Positions 11,901 through 22,857 of a stretch of DNA of 64,000 bases are shown piece after piece. Position 1 is the first letter of the stretch; every line of letters starts with the position of its first letter. Position numbers and translations under genes: made by a program. The DNA is from Apostichopus parvimensis (lineage: Eukaryota; Echinodermata; Holothuroidea; Aspidochirotida; Stichopodidae). Where the stretch lies: positions 78,137-142,136 of the forward strand of contig KN882570.1 in the NCBI GenBank assembly GCA_000934455.1. Reading direction: 5' to 3'. Under the pieces are notes generated by a model. That model saw only the letters and a program-made list of their open reading frames with translations. It was not told where the DNA came from and did no database searches.

Positions 11901-14900
11901 ACTGATGACCCATTACCCACCCATCATTGTGTCCAAGTTCCATCAAAATCTGTCAAAGCATGTATGCAGGAGGTAACTTTGAAATCAATTGTTGACAGAT
12001 AGATAGACAGATAGCCTGATAGACGCAGCACGATCACAATAGCTCACACCATTATACTGGTATGAGCTAAAAAATGCATATATATAAGAAAACATATTTA
12101 TAAATCTACAGCATTTTTTACCCAAAACTAGATTCTAGTTGAATTTCTAACTGGTAATCATATAAAGATGTTATGAGCAATGTTTGCACATTTCACACTC
12201 TTCAATCATACTACAGTATAGCTTGCATACAAACATGCATGTAGGCCTATGCATGCTGGTTGAATACTACATGCTCACCATACATACCAAGTATGAGATA
12301 ATTATTTTTGCCCCATTGCATAAGCCTAGTTACATGGTTTTCAGTATTTGACCTCAAATGACCCTCTAAAATAGGGTTCATCTACTCAATATGGCCAACC
12401 ATTGTACCATGCATGAGATTCACCATATAGTTTCCTTTGCTGAGAGAGCATGATCACAATCTCTGCCACATATACACATGCAGGTGATGCAGCCATGATT
12501 GCATAGATTCCTCAGCTAGCTGAAGCCAGGAATCTAATTCAACTAAATATATGCATACATTGTACATTGTGTCATTAGTCTTGAAAGTATGTTTTTTGGA
12601 TTTACATTACCAAGAAAACAACAGTTGGTAGTTACATTTAAAGAAAATAAAAGTACCAGAATATATTTTAAAATAAAATCACACATAATAAAGTATTTTA
12701 AGGTGACCAGATTTATCTGACAGAAATCAGGGACACTGTTTGCGGGAGTGATATGGGGCAGGGGTCTAAGGGTTCCAAAAACATGCATTCGTCGCTGCAT
12801 ACAGCAACGCCGACTATAATTCCGTCTAACGGTACAACGCGGTAGACCAGAAAGACGTGTAATGATATTAATTAAGCGTAACGTACGTACAGCAGCGACT
12901 GCACACTTGGTTTTTACAGTGTTACTAATTAATACTGTGGGATATTTTTTTTAATTCCTGAACATTTTGACAAATCGGGGACATTTGTTCTTGGGGACTG
13001 CACACTGTAGTCGGGGACTGTCCCAGAAAATCGGTGACGTCTGGTCACCTTAAACTATTTCCCAATCTCCATTCCATCACAAGATCGATTGACCTAATCA
13101 GATACCACCAGATTTTGTTCAGGTTTTGTGATTCCTTATTGCCACAAATTGAAAATTGTAATGAGAAAATTACTTAAAATGCCATCATGTCAAGATTGTA
13201 GGTTCTCTATGCTTATATAGAGAAACCTATATATAATTAAGAATGATATGGGTGACCTACATACCAACTATGAGTTTCATCTCCAAGTTTTCCCTATGGA
13301 GTTACAGATTACAAGGTTTTCAGTAATTGAACCTGCTTCACCTCAAATGACATTTGATCTCTAACAAACACATATATACGTACACACAAACAGGTATATT
13401 CACATTCAGTCCGAGAACTGAAAAGAAATATATTTAACCTAATTTAATCTAATTAACCTTGACAATTGCAATAGCATGAGGGCATACTGTTCTTATTAAA
13501 TCCTTATTAAAGGTCATGAAACTCATTTGTTGAAGTCAGTCCTCAGACCTGCTGCACAACCTGTCCACACACACCTGTTGATGTAGATTCCTTAGTTTAC
13601 ATTCGGCAAGGAATTCAAAAGAGCTACAAGTGGCAGGCTTGATATCGGTATTAACCAATGGTAATAACCAATATAGCATGTCACCTCCCGACAGCCACTT
13701 TTTTGCTACAATGCTAAGCTACAATCGTGGACAAAAATAGATGGGACACCCCGCTCCCCGTATCAATGTTGCAGTTTCTCAGCGCTTTTGCCTACAACAT
13801 TGAAAGGGGGGCAGGGGTGCGCTTATAACAATATAACCACACAGTTCGCTCGTTGCGATGTGGATGTCTCTCTCTGGGCGCAGGTACATGGTTTTTTGCC
13901 CAAATATGGAGCAAATGCTTGAACCATCCAGTTGGCTTCCTGGAGCTAGCCTCGGAATGACCAAGTGATGCCCCTCTGGTTTGAGAATCTCAAAACTGGC
14001 AGCAAGGGTAAAAAGGATTGAACAGTTTACAACTAAATAACTCATATATTATTATACATGTGTCATGATGGCAGATGAAAAAGTAAATAGTACCAAATTT
14101 TAACTTCATTTTCTATGATTGGTTCATAACCAGCAAAGTTAGAAATTTCAATTTATATGAAAATGCACTTATCTACAGTATGACTGCATGGCATAACTTT
14201 ACCAAGAACTATCATGCTGATTGGTTGTGACTTGTGAAGATATGAACAATGAAAGAATTTGACATCAAGCCCCAGTCCTTAATTAATGTTCCAGTCCTGG
14301 TCACCAAAACAATATGACAAATCTATTCATCATATGGGGCATACCAGTTCAATATTGTGACATTAAATCAATGTTTTTAATTCAATGTTTTGATAGATTA
14401 TATATATACTGTATATAGATGGATTAACATTAAGCCATTTTCACTTAATCAATAGTGTCACGTGGCAATGTACTTCTTATCATCTAATTACATCACCATA
14501 GCAATTATGAAGCAGATTGGACATACAGTTGCAAAGATATTGACATTTAAGACTGTTACTGTAATTCCTCTCCAATCATTATTTGTTATGTCATGGAAAA
14601 AAACAATAGAACACATATAGTCATCATGGGGCATATACCTGTATTGTATGACATTGATCCGACATGTAAATATAGTGTTTACAAGCATGTCATCACATCT
14701 TATATACACACACATGGTCAAGATGCAAACATGTACAAACATGCCATCATAATCACATTTGTGGACACAATTTTTTGTGTCACCCAGAGGTCAAAGGACA
14801 GAGGTCTCCTAGAGCTGACAATCTCTTCTAAGATATGTAAGGCAAGGGTAAGAAGATATAAAAGTAAAGAAATAAAAACATGATGATGCAATTTTTGAAT

Positions 14901-17900
14901 GACCTCAAATGAGCATTTTGTTGAATATATAGGGTTCATCTACTTATCATGGGCAACCTATGGGGTATATGACAATGATAATTATATACATAATGTTTAT
15001 AAGTTTGGGCCCAAATGGTACAAATAATTGTGGCCCAAATAATCAAGGGCAATCCATGGAGTTGCATATATCATCGCCATTGTGACCTCCATATGACCTT
15101 CAAAATTTTCGGCACAAAATGTTAACTACATTTACCAAGTTTCATGTAGATAAAAGAAAGTTTAGTAATTTGACCTCAAATGTCCTCTCATATGACCATC
15201 AAAATTTTCGGCACTAAATGTTACCTATATGTACCAAGTTTCATGTAGATCCTCCATATGACCATCAATATTTTTGGCACTAAATGTTACCTATATGTAC
15301 CAAGTTTCATGTAGATCCAACAGTGTTTAGTATTTTGTACATATAGTTAACATTGGTACATGTATGTATATGTATGAAGATTGGTTACATGTATACATGT
15401 ATATACTATGCTATATAACACACACCATGCTATACCAGACACTGAAACCAATGTAGTAATGCAAATTCATTGATTACATACTCAATGATGGACCCTATGG
15501 TCAACTATACCATGCTAGCTTTTGAGCTTCAAAAATTTTCAGTGACCAAAGTTCCTATACCCACAATGTAGGGTTAAAAAGGAAAATTACCTTACACTAT
15601 TCCAAACTAAAGCAATAGGGAGTTCCCGTAGGGATTGTACAGTAGCCTATAATGCCATAATATTACTGTTTATGGCTTAAATGAGCCCCCACCCCCTCAT
15701 CAAAATTCATAAAAAAATATTGATGGATTTCATGACTTTTTATGTTTAATGGATACTTTTATTGGTTTTGATTTTCTAACTTAGTACCTTTTCTAACGTG
15801 AATTTTTTTTACAATACGGTTATATTTAATGTTTAAAGGATGCTATTTATGTTTAAAGGATACCATTGCTGGTTNNNNNNNNNNNNNNNNNNNNNNNNNN
15901 NNNNNNNNNNNNNNNNNNNNNNNNNNNNNTTTTTTGGATGAATTTTGTTACACGCATTGAGTTGTTAACCCATGTAATGCATGATATCTAGAAAGCATTA
16001 CATTACATTACATAAAATTGCACACAATCATGTACCTGCCAATAACGGACGCCCATACCAACTTTCTTTAACTGCAATTTTAAGATTTTTTCATTTCACC
16101 CCATAACCTCATTAATATTCAAGATATGAGCACCAAACAAATAGGGCACACCTTCTCCATATGACAGATCTATAGTCCAAGTTTGGCCTCAACCCAACTT
16201 TCCCTTATTGAGATAGAGCGTACCCAAGCAAGTGTCACAGACACACACACACACAGACAGACACACATACGCATAGTTGAATGCATAGGTTCCTTTTGCT
16301 AAAGCAAGGAACCAAAAATCATATGACCCCAAAAATGCTCCCTCAATGTCACAACATCCAATTAATCATTGTTTCTCAGTTTTGTCAAAATCAGATGAAG
16401 ATACATGGTACAGGAAGAAGAAGCATTTTGAACAAACGTGGATAATGTCTTTTAATAGTATAAGAATATCTATAAATCTGCCTGCCTACCCCATCTTAAA
16501 ATGTGGCACGTTTTCAATTTGACAATGTTTGTTGGGATAAAGGATAGGTATTTGTGTTCCTGTCAAAATTACAGCAAAACATTTCTTGATAGATTAATTA
16601 TTACATACACAGACTGCCATATATACATTCACTGCAGTATTTAATTACATTTTAAAAATATTTTATATCTTAATTTACAATACATACACAAAATCCCTTA
16701 CAAGTCTGAATCTATTTTCTTCGAAATTATATTAATTCTAAATGGCTCAAAGCAAAGAGTTGTTGTAATTTCAAATTAATGTTCTTTCATTCATTCATTA
16801 TTATTGTTCCCTAAAAAAGTTCTTTACATGACTTGTATAGCCCTCAGCCCATCCTGATGCAGTGGCATTGCTATGGTGTTTCATATTGATTTGCAGGTTC
16901 TTAATTGTGTGAGGTAGGTACATGATTCTCAATGCATATGGCTTGTGCCATAACCTTAAACTGCATGGTCATACATTAGCCCCTGCTACAACAACTTATA
17001 ACAACTTATAAGTCACAACCTAAAGTATGGGTCATGAAGGATTTCAGTAAGATCAATTTCTTAGTATGTGTCATCATTAAAAACAAGTATGTTTGGTATT
17101 TTTTCTTTTCATCATGCATTGTACCAATTCCTGCTAGCTGAATTAATCATAGGCAGATATCACCCAAGATTTAGAGAGATTACCAAATTTCCATAAATTT
17201 TGCACATATTGTATGGAATAAGGAACACCCTCCAATACAAACAATATTGCATGCACTAGAACAGGGGGAGCATATGTCTTATGAGAAATATAAAATATGG
17301 CACTTCTCACACACTAGTAAATACAGCTTGAGGAGCAATGAACGTAAGGGTGATAACTCTAATGGGGTAAAAACTTTGCTCTGCAAAGAGTGTCAACCCA
17401 GAAATGTTTAGCTTGGGGAACAAGTTACAGAAGCACTTGTCTCACAGGGGCCCAAAATATGTCTAGCACTCCTGTATATATATGGCCTGGTGTGGGGCTG
17501 AAAAGTAGAGGTCAGAATTTTCTTCAGGATATATTCAAGCACATTGATATGGGGCAGGTAGGGGCACATATGTCTCACATGCAAGAACTTTTCAGCTGCA
17601 TGGGTGTGCTGCAGTGGTAATTAAAATTATAATGGGAGCAAAAGTTTATAGGACTCAAGGAGTATAGGTGTACAACAGCACCACCAGATTTTTTAAATCC
17701 CATTCTTTAGTTTTGAAAAACAAATCATAAAGGTTGACACTATTCCCCCCCCCCCCCTTCCCCACTTGAACACCTGTTCCTGGCATTTTTATTGCATCAT
17801 GGTTATATAAAAGGTTGCTGTGAACTGCTTTAAATACCTTATGGGGGGGGGGGGACTGTCATCCAATTTGTCCGCAAAGGCTTCATGTAGCCTTCTCTGA

Positions 17901-20615
17901 ACCTCATCTTCCTGCCATGACCTTTGAATAAGGAACTTATCCAAAACAAAACCTTGTTGATGGAGTTTTGCTCTGGCTTGTCCCCGTACAATTAAAGACC
18001 TTAAAGTTGGAAACAAAAACATTTATTAAACTTGTGTGCCATGATAAGTAAAGAAAGCACTTCATAAACACATATATTTTGCCTTAAGATGGCCCAACAC
18101 TAAATAATGAAATATTCAATTGCAGGTATATGACAATAAGTTTTACTTTGTAAATAAATTTTTACTGTAAATTATGCATTGATGTTAGATATTTTGCAAA
18201 TTATTAACATTGTAAAAATATAATTTTTATATTATGCCTGCCCACTCATGATTATTCTTCACATAAAATAGGGATAATCTATTCACTAAGTAAGAGGCTT
18301 CACAATCACACAAAATAATATAAAATGTGAATGCATAACATACATGTCTGAGGTGGGTAGCAGGATTATGTCCATCGATTTTCCTGACGTCTGTGGTGAA
18401 GGCCTATATGGATATGGATGGTTTCTGCTTCCAGTGCCTCTACTTGTCCTGACAGGCTGAAGCCCAACTTGTCGGTTATGGCTTCTCCCTCTCCCTCTAC
18501 CCGATAGCCTGAAAATGTCTTGAATTCCATGTTGTGCAGTCTGAAATGTATCCCTGTTAAAGAGAAAAACATGCATTAAAAGGACAGTTTTATAATTTTC
18601 CAATATATGCTATATACGGTTACAGCCCGCGAGTCAGAAGGCCCGCGAGACCGAAACTCGGAAAGGGCCCGCGAGTCAGAAGGCCTGCGAGACCGAAACT
18701 CGGAAAGGGCTCGCGAGACCGAAACTTGGAAAGGGCCCGCGAGTCAGAAGGCCCGGGAGACCGAAACTAGGAAAAAGCCCGCGAGTCAGAAGGCCCGCGA
18801 GACCAAAACTTGAAAAGGGCCTGCGAGACCGAAGGTTAAAAATCAAAAGGGTCAGCGAGCCAGAAGGTTCGCGAGACTGAATTGGAATCTATTTGATTCC
18901 TTGTCAATGGAATCTATGTAGTCAGCTTTGTATGTGTGTGTGTCCGTAAATTTCATCAACGTCATACTTGGCATGTAGCTTCGTCACATAGAATAGATCA
19001 ACCCTATGTGTAGGTGCCTGCAGGGTTTCCGCCAGGATTGCCAAAAAGGGGGGTGACCAAAAGGGGGACCCCCCCCAAGAAAAGAAAGATTTTTTGTTTT
19101 TAAAACATTTTTTGTTTGGTTTTGAGGGGCGTGATTCTATCAGCTTTTAATTTGTACTACTGACGTCCAACAGTGTCATTTGCAATAGTACAACATCATT
19201 TTATGTTAAAGAAGTTTAAATTTAGGCCTAATTTTGGTATTCACGATTCCGAACCCCTCCAAAATTGTCTAAATTTCCCCCCGTTTTATTTCTTTCATTT
19301 ATATTTTATAATATCATCAATGAGTTGACACAATATGATTTCAGAAAACTGAAACTTAGCAAAAAAAGGGGGGATTATACCTCCCTTAATTTTATAAGGG
19401 GGGACAAATCCCCCTTCCCCCCCCCCCTTGGCGGAAACCCTGGCCTGTTAAGGTCAACAAAGGTCAGTTAGAGGCAAAAAAACGCAATAACTCCTAAAGA
19501 CAGGGTCGGGTGTAATGAAATGGTCATTATACGATGAACCATTGACTGCCTCTGTGTGAACAGACCGGCCCCTGATTTACTGCAAGAGCGCAGTCGCTCT
19601 CACCGACAACGGAGCTTGATATAATAACCCTTTACCTGGGAAGGAGACCAATTGTGTTTGCCCTCAGTCCTGGGTGCGGCGAAGGAAAGCCGCGCACGCG
19701 CCCAGCGGCGCCCCTATATTGTCCCGATTTGGAGGATGTTCGCACACAGTCTCGTAATGTTTTTTTCTTCTTTCTCAAATCAGTGTGTCAAACTACATCT
19801 GACCAGCAAGAAATCTCCTGTTACTTTCGGTCTCGCGGGCCTTCTGACTCGCGGGCCGTCGGTCTCGTGGGCCTGTAGATCTCGCGGCCCTTTTCGAGTT
19901 TCGGTCTCGCGGGCCTTGTGACTCGCAGGCCTTCTAACTCGCGGGTCTTCTGACTCGCGGTCCCTCTTCGAGGTTTGGTCTCGCGGGCCTTCTGACTCGC
20001 GGGCCTTCTAACTCGCGGACCTGTTGTCGGTCACGCGGGTCTTCTGACTCGCGGGCCTTCTAACTCGCGGGCCCCCTTTATTTTCGTTCTCGCGGGCCTT
20101 CTGACTCGCGGGCCTTCTGACTCGCGGGATGTCCCCCTATATACAGAGACCTATATGTAGCAATCTATGGTAGGCTTATACTGTCAGCCAATCATGGTCA
20201 TAAAAAAATAGATACACTTTCAGCATCTAGAAATCATGTGGGTACGAATTATATAATTAATCTCAACGGCGCATAGGAACGAGATTGTTATATGTCCAAA
20301 GCACCTGGCAATATTCACAGTTGGTAAACTTAGTTAGGCTGGTGTGGCCTATTTAAATGAGTTGTGCACAGGGGAGCGATAGCACCGACTAGACCTATCA
20401 TACATACGAAGTTCTATCTGTAATAATAAACATCGTTACTTAGTGTTAAGCCTAGTGTTAGGTCTAACTTTAGGCTATGCTATTTACTTAGCCTACCTGT
20501 TGAGCCTCTGCACTCCCCTGCCTCTCATGACTCTTCTTGCCACTGGCTCTGCCAATTGATCAACGAGTGATCTAAACTGTTCGTCATTTAACGGGAAGTT
20601 ATTTGGTTGTGTCAT
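8406..20615 (-). CDS. HECT-type E3 ubiquitin ligase gene with RanBP2 zinc finger (incomplete at 3' end)
   Basis: Minus-strand gene assembled from exons 20497-20615 (start codon), 18344-18553, 17838-17999, about 11199-11516 and 8406-8979. The first three exons join in phase (2 nt + 1 nt, then 2 nt + 1 nt) through consensus splice sites, which is strong support. The product begins MTQPNNFPLNDEQF and has an Arg/Gly-rich segment, a helical segment (KLHQQGFVLDKFLIQRSW), a RanBP2/NZF-type zinc finger and the HECT N-lobe. HECT ligases accept ubiquitin from an E2 on a C-lobe cysteine and pass it to substrates. The layout resembles the expanded G2E3-like HECT proteins of marine invertebrates. The C-lobe with the catalytic cysteine was not found, and intermediate exons may be missing. 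Either the gene continues beyond the window or it is truncated. Confidence 0.65.
8980..11198. other. HECT-gene intron region with dispersed repeats
   Basis: The region is mostly AT-rich. Positions 9531-9660 are an A/T run with repeated 'gggaaatttaaa'. Positions 10560-10860 hold another copy of the hairpin-ended dispersed repeat. A short open plus-strand stretch at 9669-9819 (acceptor 'tttgtcag', about 50 codons to TGA, acidic and Ser-rich) looks exon-like, but no partner exon or homologue is recognised. Confidence 0.4.
11199..11516 (-). CDS. RanBP2/NZF zinc-finger exon of the HECT gene
   Basis: The acceptor 'ttctgtag' ends at 11517, and the frame from 11516 stays open for over 100 codons. 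A Ser/Thr/Ala-rich linker leads to CSTCTFISSTSTGFCEMCE, a C-x2-C-x10-C-x2-C zinc finger of the RanBP2/NZF kind. Such fingers often bind ubiquitin, which fits a HECT ligase. The donor is uncertain: GTGAAG at 11198 keeps phase 0, but the last residues look less protein-like, so an earlier donor is possible. Phase with the 17.8-kb exon does not match directly, so one or more exons probably lie between. Confidence 0.6.
11690..12071 (+). repeat. Dispersed repeat ending in agctcacac...gtatgagct hairpin
   Basis: It contains 'atgacccc', 'tcaagactgtgcaattgaat', 'gtaggagaagaagc' and 'catcaaaatctgtcaaagca', followed by gatagata and 'gacgcagcacgatcacaata', and ends in a stem-loop (agctcacacc...ggtatgagct). 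The same order recurs at about 22260-22857. The family is non-coding and lacks recognisable promoter boxes. Confidence 0.65.
12701..13050. mobile_element. MITE-like inverted-repeat element
   Basis: The left end aggtgaccaga and right end tctggtcacct (13039-13050 region) are inverted copies, and the adjoining 'tcagggacactg' and 'ggactgtccc' are roughly complementary. The length is about 350 bp with no coding potential. This end sequence is familiar from non-autonomous DNA elements of many animals. No clear target duplication was found. Confidence 0.6.
15089..15330 (+). repeat. Three-copy tandem-like repeat of about 65-100 bp
   Basis: The phrase 'catatgaccatcaaaatttt...cggcactaaatgtta...ccaagtttcatgtagat' occurs three times (starting near 15089, 15190 and 15253). 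The last two copies are directly adjacent and nearly identical. It looks like a local duplication within a dispersed repeat. Confidence 0.7.
16080..16313 (+). repeat. Dispersed AC-microsatellite repeat with terminal hairpin
   Basis: The order is 'ccataacctcattaat', 'accaaacaaatagggcacac', 'caagtttggcctcaacccaa', an AC/AG microsatellite (16238-16268), then a stem-loop (ggttccttttgct/aaagcaaggaacc). The same order recurs at 7020-7516, 27400-27700 and elsewhere. Confidence 0.65.
17838..17999 (-). CDS. Third exon of the HECT gene, ending in a 12-C coding run
   Basis: The acceptor is 'aactttaag' and the donor 'aag|gtattt'. The exon continues the frame from 18344-18553 (at + g = ATG) and encodes a helical segment: KLHQQGFVLDKFLIQRSWQE, then DEVQRRLHEAFADKLDDS. 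Similar segments precede the HECT domain in invertebrate G2E3-like proteins. The last codons are a run of twelve C (four prolines), five bases before the donor, which is an unusual slippage-prone coding tract. Confidence 0.65.
18344..18553 (-). CDS. Second exon of the HECT gene
   Basis: The acceptor 'ctctttaacag' has a good pyrimidine tract and the donor is 'cat|gtatgt'. The frame is set by the first exon (AG + G = Arg), then DTFQTAQHGIQDIFRLSGRG and an Arg/Gly/Pro-rich low-complexity segment of about 50 residues, then MDIILLPTSD. The exon is fully open in that phase. Confidence 0.65.
18617..20137. mobile_element. Foldback-type element with inverted minisatellite arms
   Basis: The left arm (18617 to about 18880) is an array of 'cccgcgagtcagaaggcc' and 'cgcgagaccgaaactcgg' units. 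The right arm (about 19822-20137) is the same array in inverse orientation. The outermost bases also match as inverted repeats (cggttacagcccgcgag against the complement of the right end), and both ends are bordered by TATATA (18611-18616 and 20138-20143), a likely target duplication. The roughly 940-bp middle contains a hairpin-type dispersed repeat and a nested small element (19021-19442) but no transposase. It lies in the first intron of the HECT gene. Frames through the arms are repeat artefacts. Confidence 0.7.
19021..19442. mobile_element. 422-bp MITE with terminal inverted repeats and 5-bp duplication
   Basis: The left end cagggtttccgccagg and right end ccttggcggaaaccctg are inverted copies. 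GCCTG flanks both sides (19016-19020 and 19443-19447), a 5-bp target duplication. Inside are G-run/C-run subterminal tracts and AT-rich sequence, with no ORF of note. The CAGGG ends and short duplication suggest a non-autonomous hAT-like element; the family is inference. Confidence 0.75.
20497..20615 (-). CDS. First coding exon of the HECT gene
   Basis: ATG at 20615 (minus strand) opens a 39-codon frame: MTQPNNFPLNDEQFRSLVDQ, then LAEPVARRVMRGRG and so on. It ends at donor 'aacag|gtaggc' in phase 2. The next good acceptor downstream (18553) supplies the single base needed. This start is chosen because the frame is clean and the junction keeps phase; it is too short to appear as a long ORF. 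Confidence 0.65.
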
Positions 20616-21039
20616 GTTGTGGTTGTGTATTGTCGGTTTATTTTGGTTAATTTTTATAGTGAAACGTTATCGTCCGAACTTATCGATAGTAGGCTATGCC
20701 ACCTTATTGTGCCTTTAATTTAGTGCGAAAACGTTGCATGCATGAGATAATACAAGACAGTGTACTTAGAAGATGCGACAATCCATATGTTAATATTGTT
20801 AGTAGTAATGGGGTGAAATACCACTTAATCCTGATATTACTTAACTTTACACGTTAGAGGACGCCCTTCAAATTATAACTTGAATCATAATAGCGCTTCT
20901 TCTCGTGATGCAGATATTATAGCGGTAGAGAGGATAGGTACATAGCTTTGTACAGTATGCGTTATATGCATTGCGTGTGGCCTCTAGCTCTAACCACGCC
21001 TCTTTTGCCGTTTGTTGGAGTTCTATTCCAGTCATATCC

Positions 21040-21232
21040 TATATATTGGTTATAAAATATTGTCATATTATAAACTATATATATTGGTTATATTATAAAC
21101 TATATATATTGGTTATAAACTTTATATATATATAAGTTATATCATAACCTATATATATTGGTTATGTTATAAACTATATATATATAAGTTATATCATAAC
21201 CTATATATATTGGTTATAAAATATTGTCACAA
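21040..21232. repeat. AT-rich tandem array of 'aactatatatattggttat' units
   Basis: Five or six variants of a unit of about 20-40 bp (aactatatatattggttat, ataagttatatcataaccta) follow each other. The units are themselves partly palindromic (ataacc/ggttat), so the array can fold in alternative ways. Confidence 0.8.
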
Positions 21233-22259
21233 ACGGCGACTCATACTGTTGCATCGTTTATTAACACAACTGTAATGCCCTCCAGGCGGGAAATGCAATC
21301 CATTGTGATGAGTATTTGCAACTATTCAATTCGAAGCAATTAAGGTGGGGATACCCCCAAATTATAAACAAAATTAACATTCTCATCTTTTGCTTGTTTT
21401 GACTTTATATAATATGTTTATTATAAGTTCACAAAATATGAAGTCAAAAATCTTCTTGCTAAGTATCAAAGTAGAGCACCAATGATGCAGAAGCTCATAC
21501 CTATTCGAGCTTAAAAATGTAGGGCCCACAATACTTTATGGCCCACCATAATTCAGATTCCACCAATTTTGGGCCCATGTTGAGGGGTTCTTAGCATGGG
21601 CTTCCAGAGTGAAAATCGGTTAGGATGGGGAGGGCAGGGGGGGGGGTGCAAATGACTATGCCAAACCATTATCTAACAAATTGTCCAAAAAACACTGCTG
21701 CATCATCAGAAAATACACTTCCCAATAATATATATAGTACCAGCTTGCATCTAAGGACTCTTAATTATTAAAAATGTTCACAAAATTACACCCCTAGCTG
21801 AAAACGGCGATCCCCCCCCCCCCTGTCCGTTAGCATAATCCTGGCCACACCACTGGCTATAATTCCTATTTTTCCCCTTTAAATCCTATTTTACCCACTC
21901 TCTCAAACAATACCACTCAACTTTCTACCCCCTACCTGAGCAGACATAACTTCACAAGCACTCCTTCCCAAAATTGTGGCTGGCTGCCTACATACTGTAC
22001 CTCAGGCTGAAAGACTTCTAAGAATCGGCAAGTGCTGATTGGCTATAGGGCTCTCATGCTTACAGTTCAACAGTTAATAACAACTCCCAATCCTGCTTTA
22101 ATTCCACTAACAGCCTCTGCAGAGCTTAACCACAAATGTAAACAAACACTGCAGAGACTGGCAGACAAATTAAAGGAGCTTTGGAAAAAGGTGAAGGCTG
22201 AAATTTTTTTAAACAATGGGGATTAATTGTAATTAATTAACTTTTGACCAAAAATTATT

Positions 22260-22857
22260 CGGCATCACCTTATTCATACACAATCCAACAATCATCAGTT
22301 CAACTTTGAATATGATCCATCAAAATCTTGAGAATGAGATATTTGAAAAAATTACACAGAATGACCCCCGATGACCCCCTAAATGACATTTGACCTAAAT
22401 TTTCCGAACACCCCTCATAACCCTCATCCCGAGGAACGTTGTGACCAAGTTTCATTATAACTGGTCATACACTGTACGAACGGAAGCAATTTGAAAATAT
22501 AGGGCCGCAGCCACGGCCACAAAAGACCCCTAGTTGATCTTTGATCTCAAATTCATGAACACCCTCAAGGTAACACTTCCATAGTACTATCGTGACAAAC
22601 CCTCAACATTGTACCATCGAATCTGTAGGAGAAGAAGCATTTCGCATATTTCCAGAAAATGGCCCATTACGGCCCACAGGTGACCTTTGACCCCAAATTT
22701 CCTATACCCAATGGTCCTTGTGTCCAAGTTTCATGAAATTCCATCAAACACTGTGCGAGTGGGAGCGGTTTTACCAATTGTTGACGGATAGAGTGATAGA
22801 ATGATAGACGCCGCACTGTAACAATAGCTCACACCAGCATGCTGGTATGAGCTAAAA
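22260..22857 (+). repeat. Dispersed repeat, second copy, with terminal hairpin
   Basis: It is the same family as 11690-12071: 'tgacccccgatgacccccta', 'accaagtttcat', 'gtaggagaagaagcatttcg', 'gatagacgccgcactgtaac', and the final stem-loop agctcacaccagcatgctggtatgagct region (22830-22855). It is the longer and better preserved copy. Confidence 0.7.

Larger units (their letters stand above)
11517..17837. repeat. Large HECT-gene intron packed with dispersed repeats
   Basis: Copies of two repeat families fill most of this interval. One resembles 'tgacccc...ccaagtttcat...gatagacgcagcac...' and ends in a palindromic agctcacacc...ggtatgagct hairpin (end near 12071). The other is the AC-microsatellite type with a terminal hairpin (12280-12540, 13260-13620, 16080-16313). 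A small inverted-repeat element sits at 12701-13050 and a tandem repeat at 15090-15330. An assembly gap is at 15875-15929. No exon could be supported, though missing exons of the HECT gene may lie here. Confidence 0.5.

Noticed and set aside
18607-18813. Open frame with repeated ESEGPRDRNSERARE-type peptide
   Set aside because: It is the translation of the minisatellite arm of the foldback element; no start context, splice sites or homologue.
19652-19921. Overlapping open frames ending in the right minisatellite arm
   Set aside because: They lie in the middle and arm of the foldback element and reflect repeat composition.
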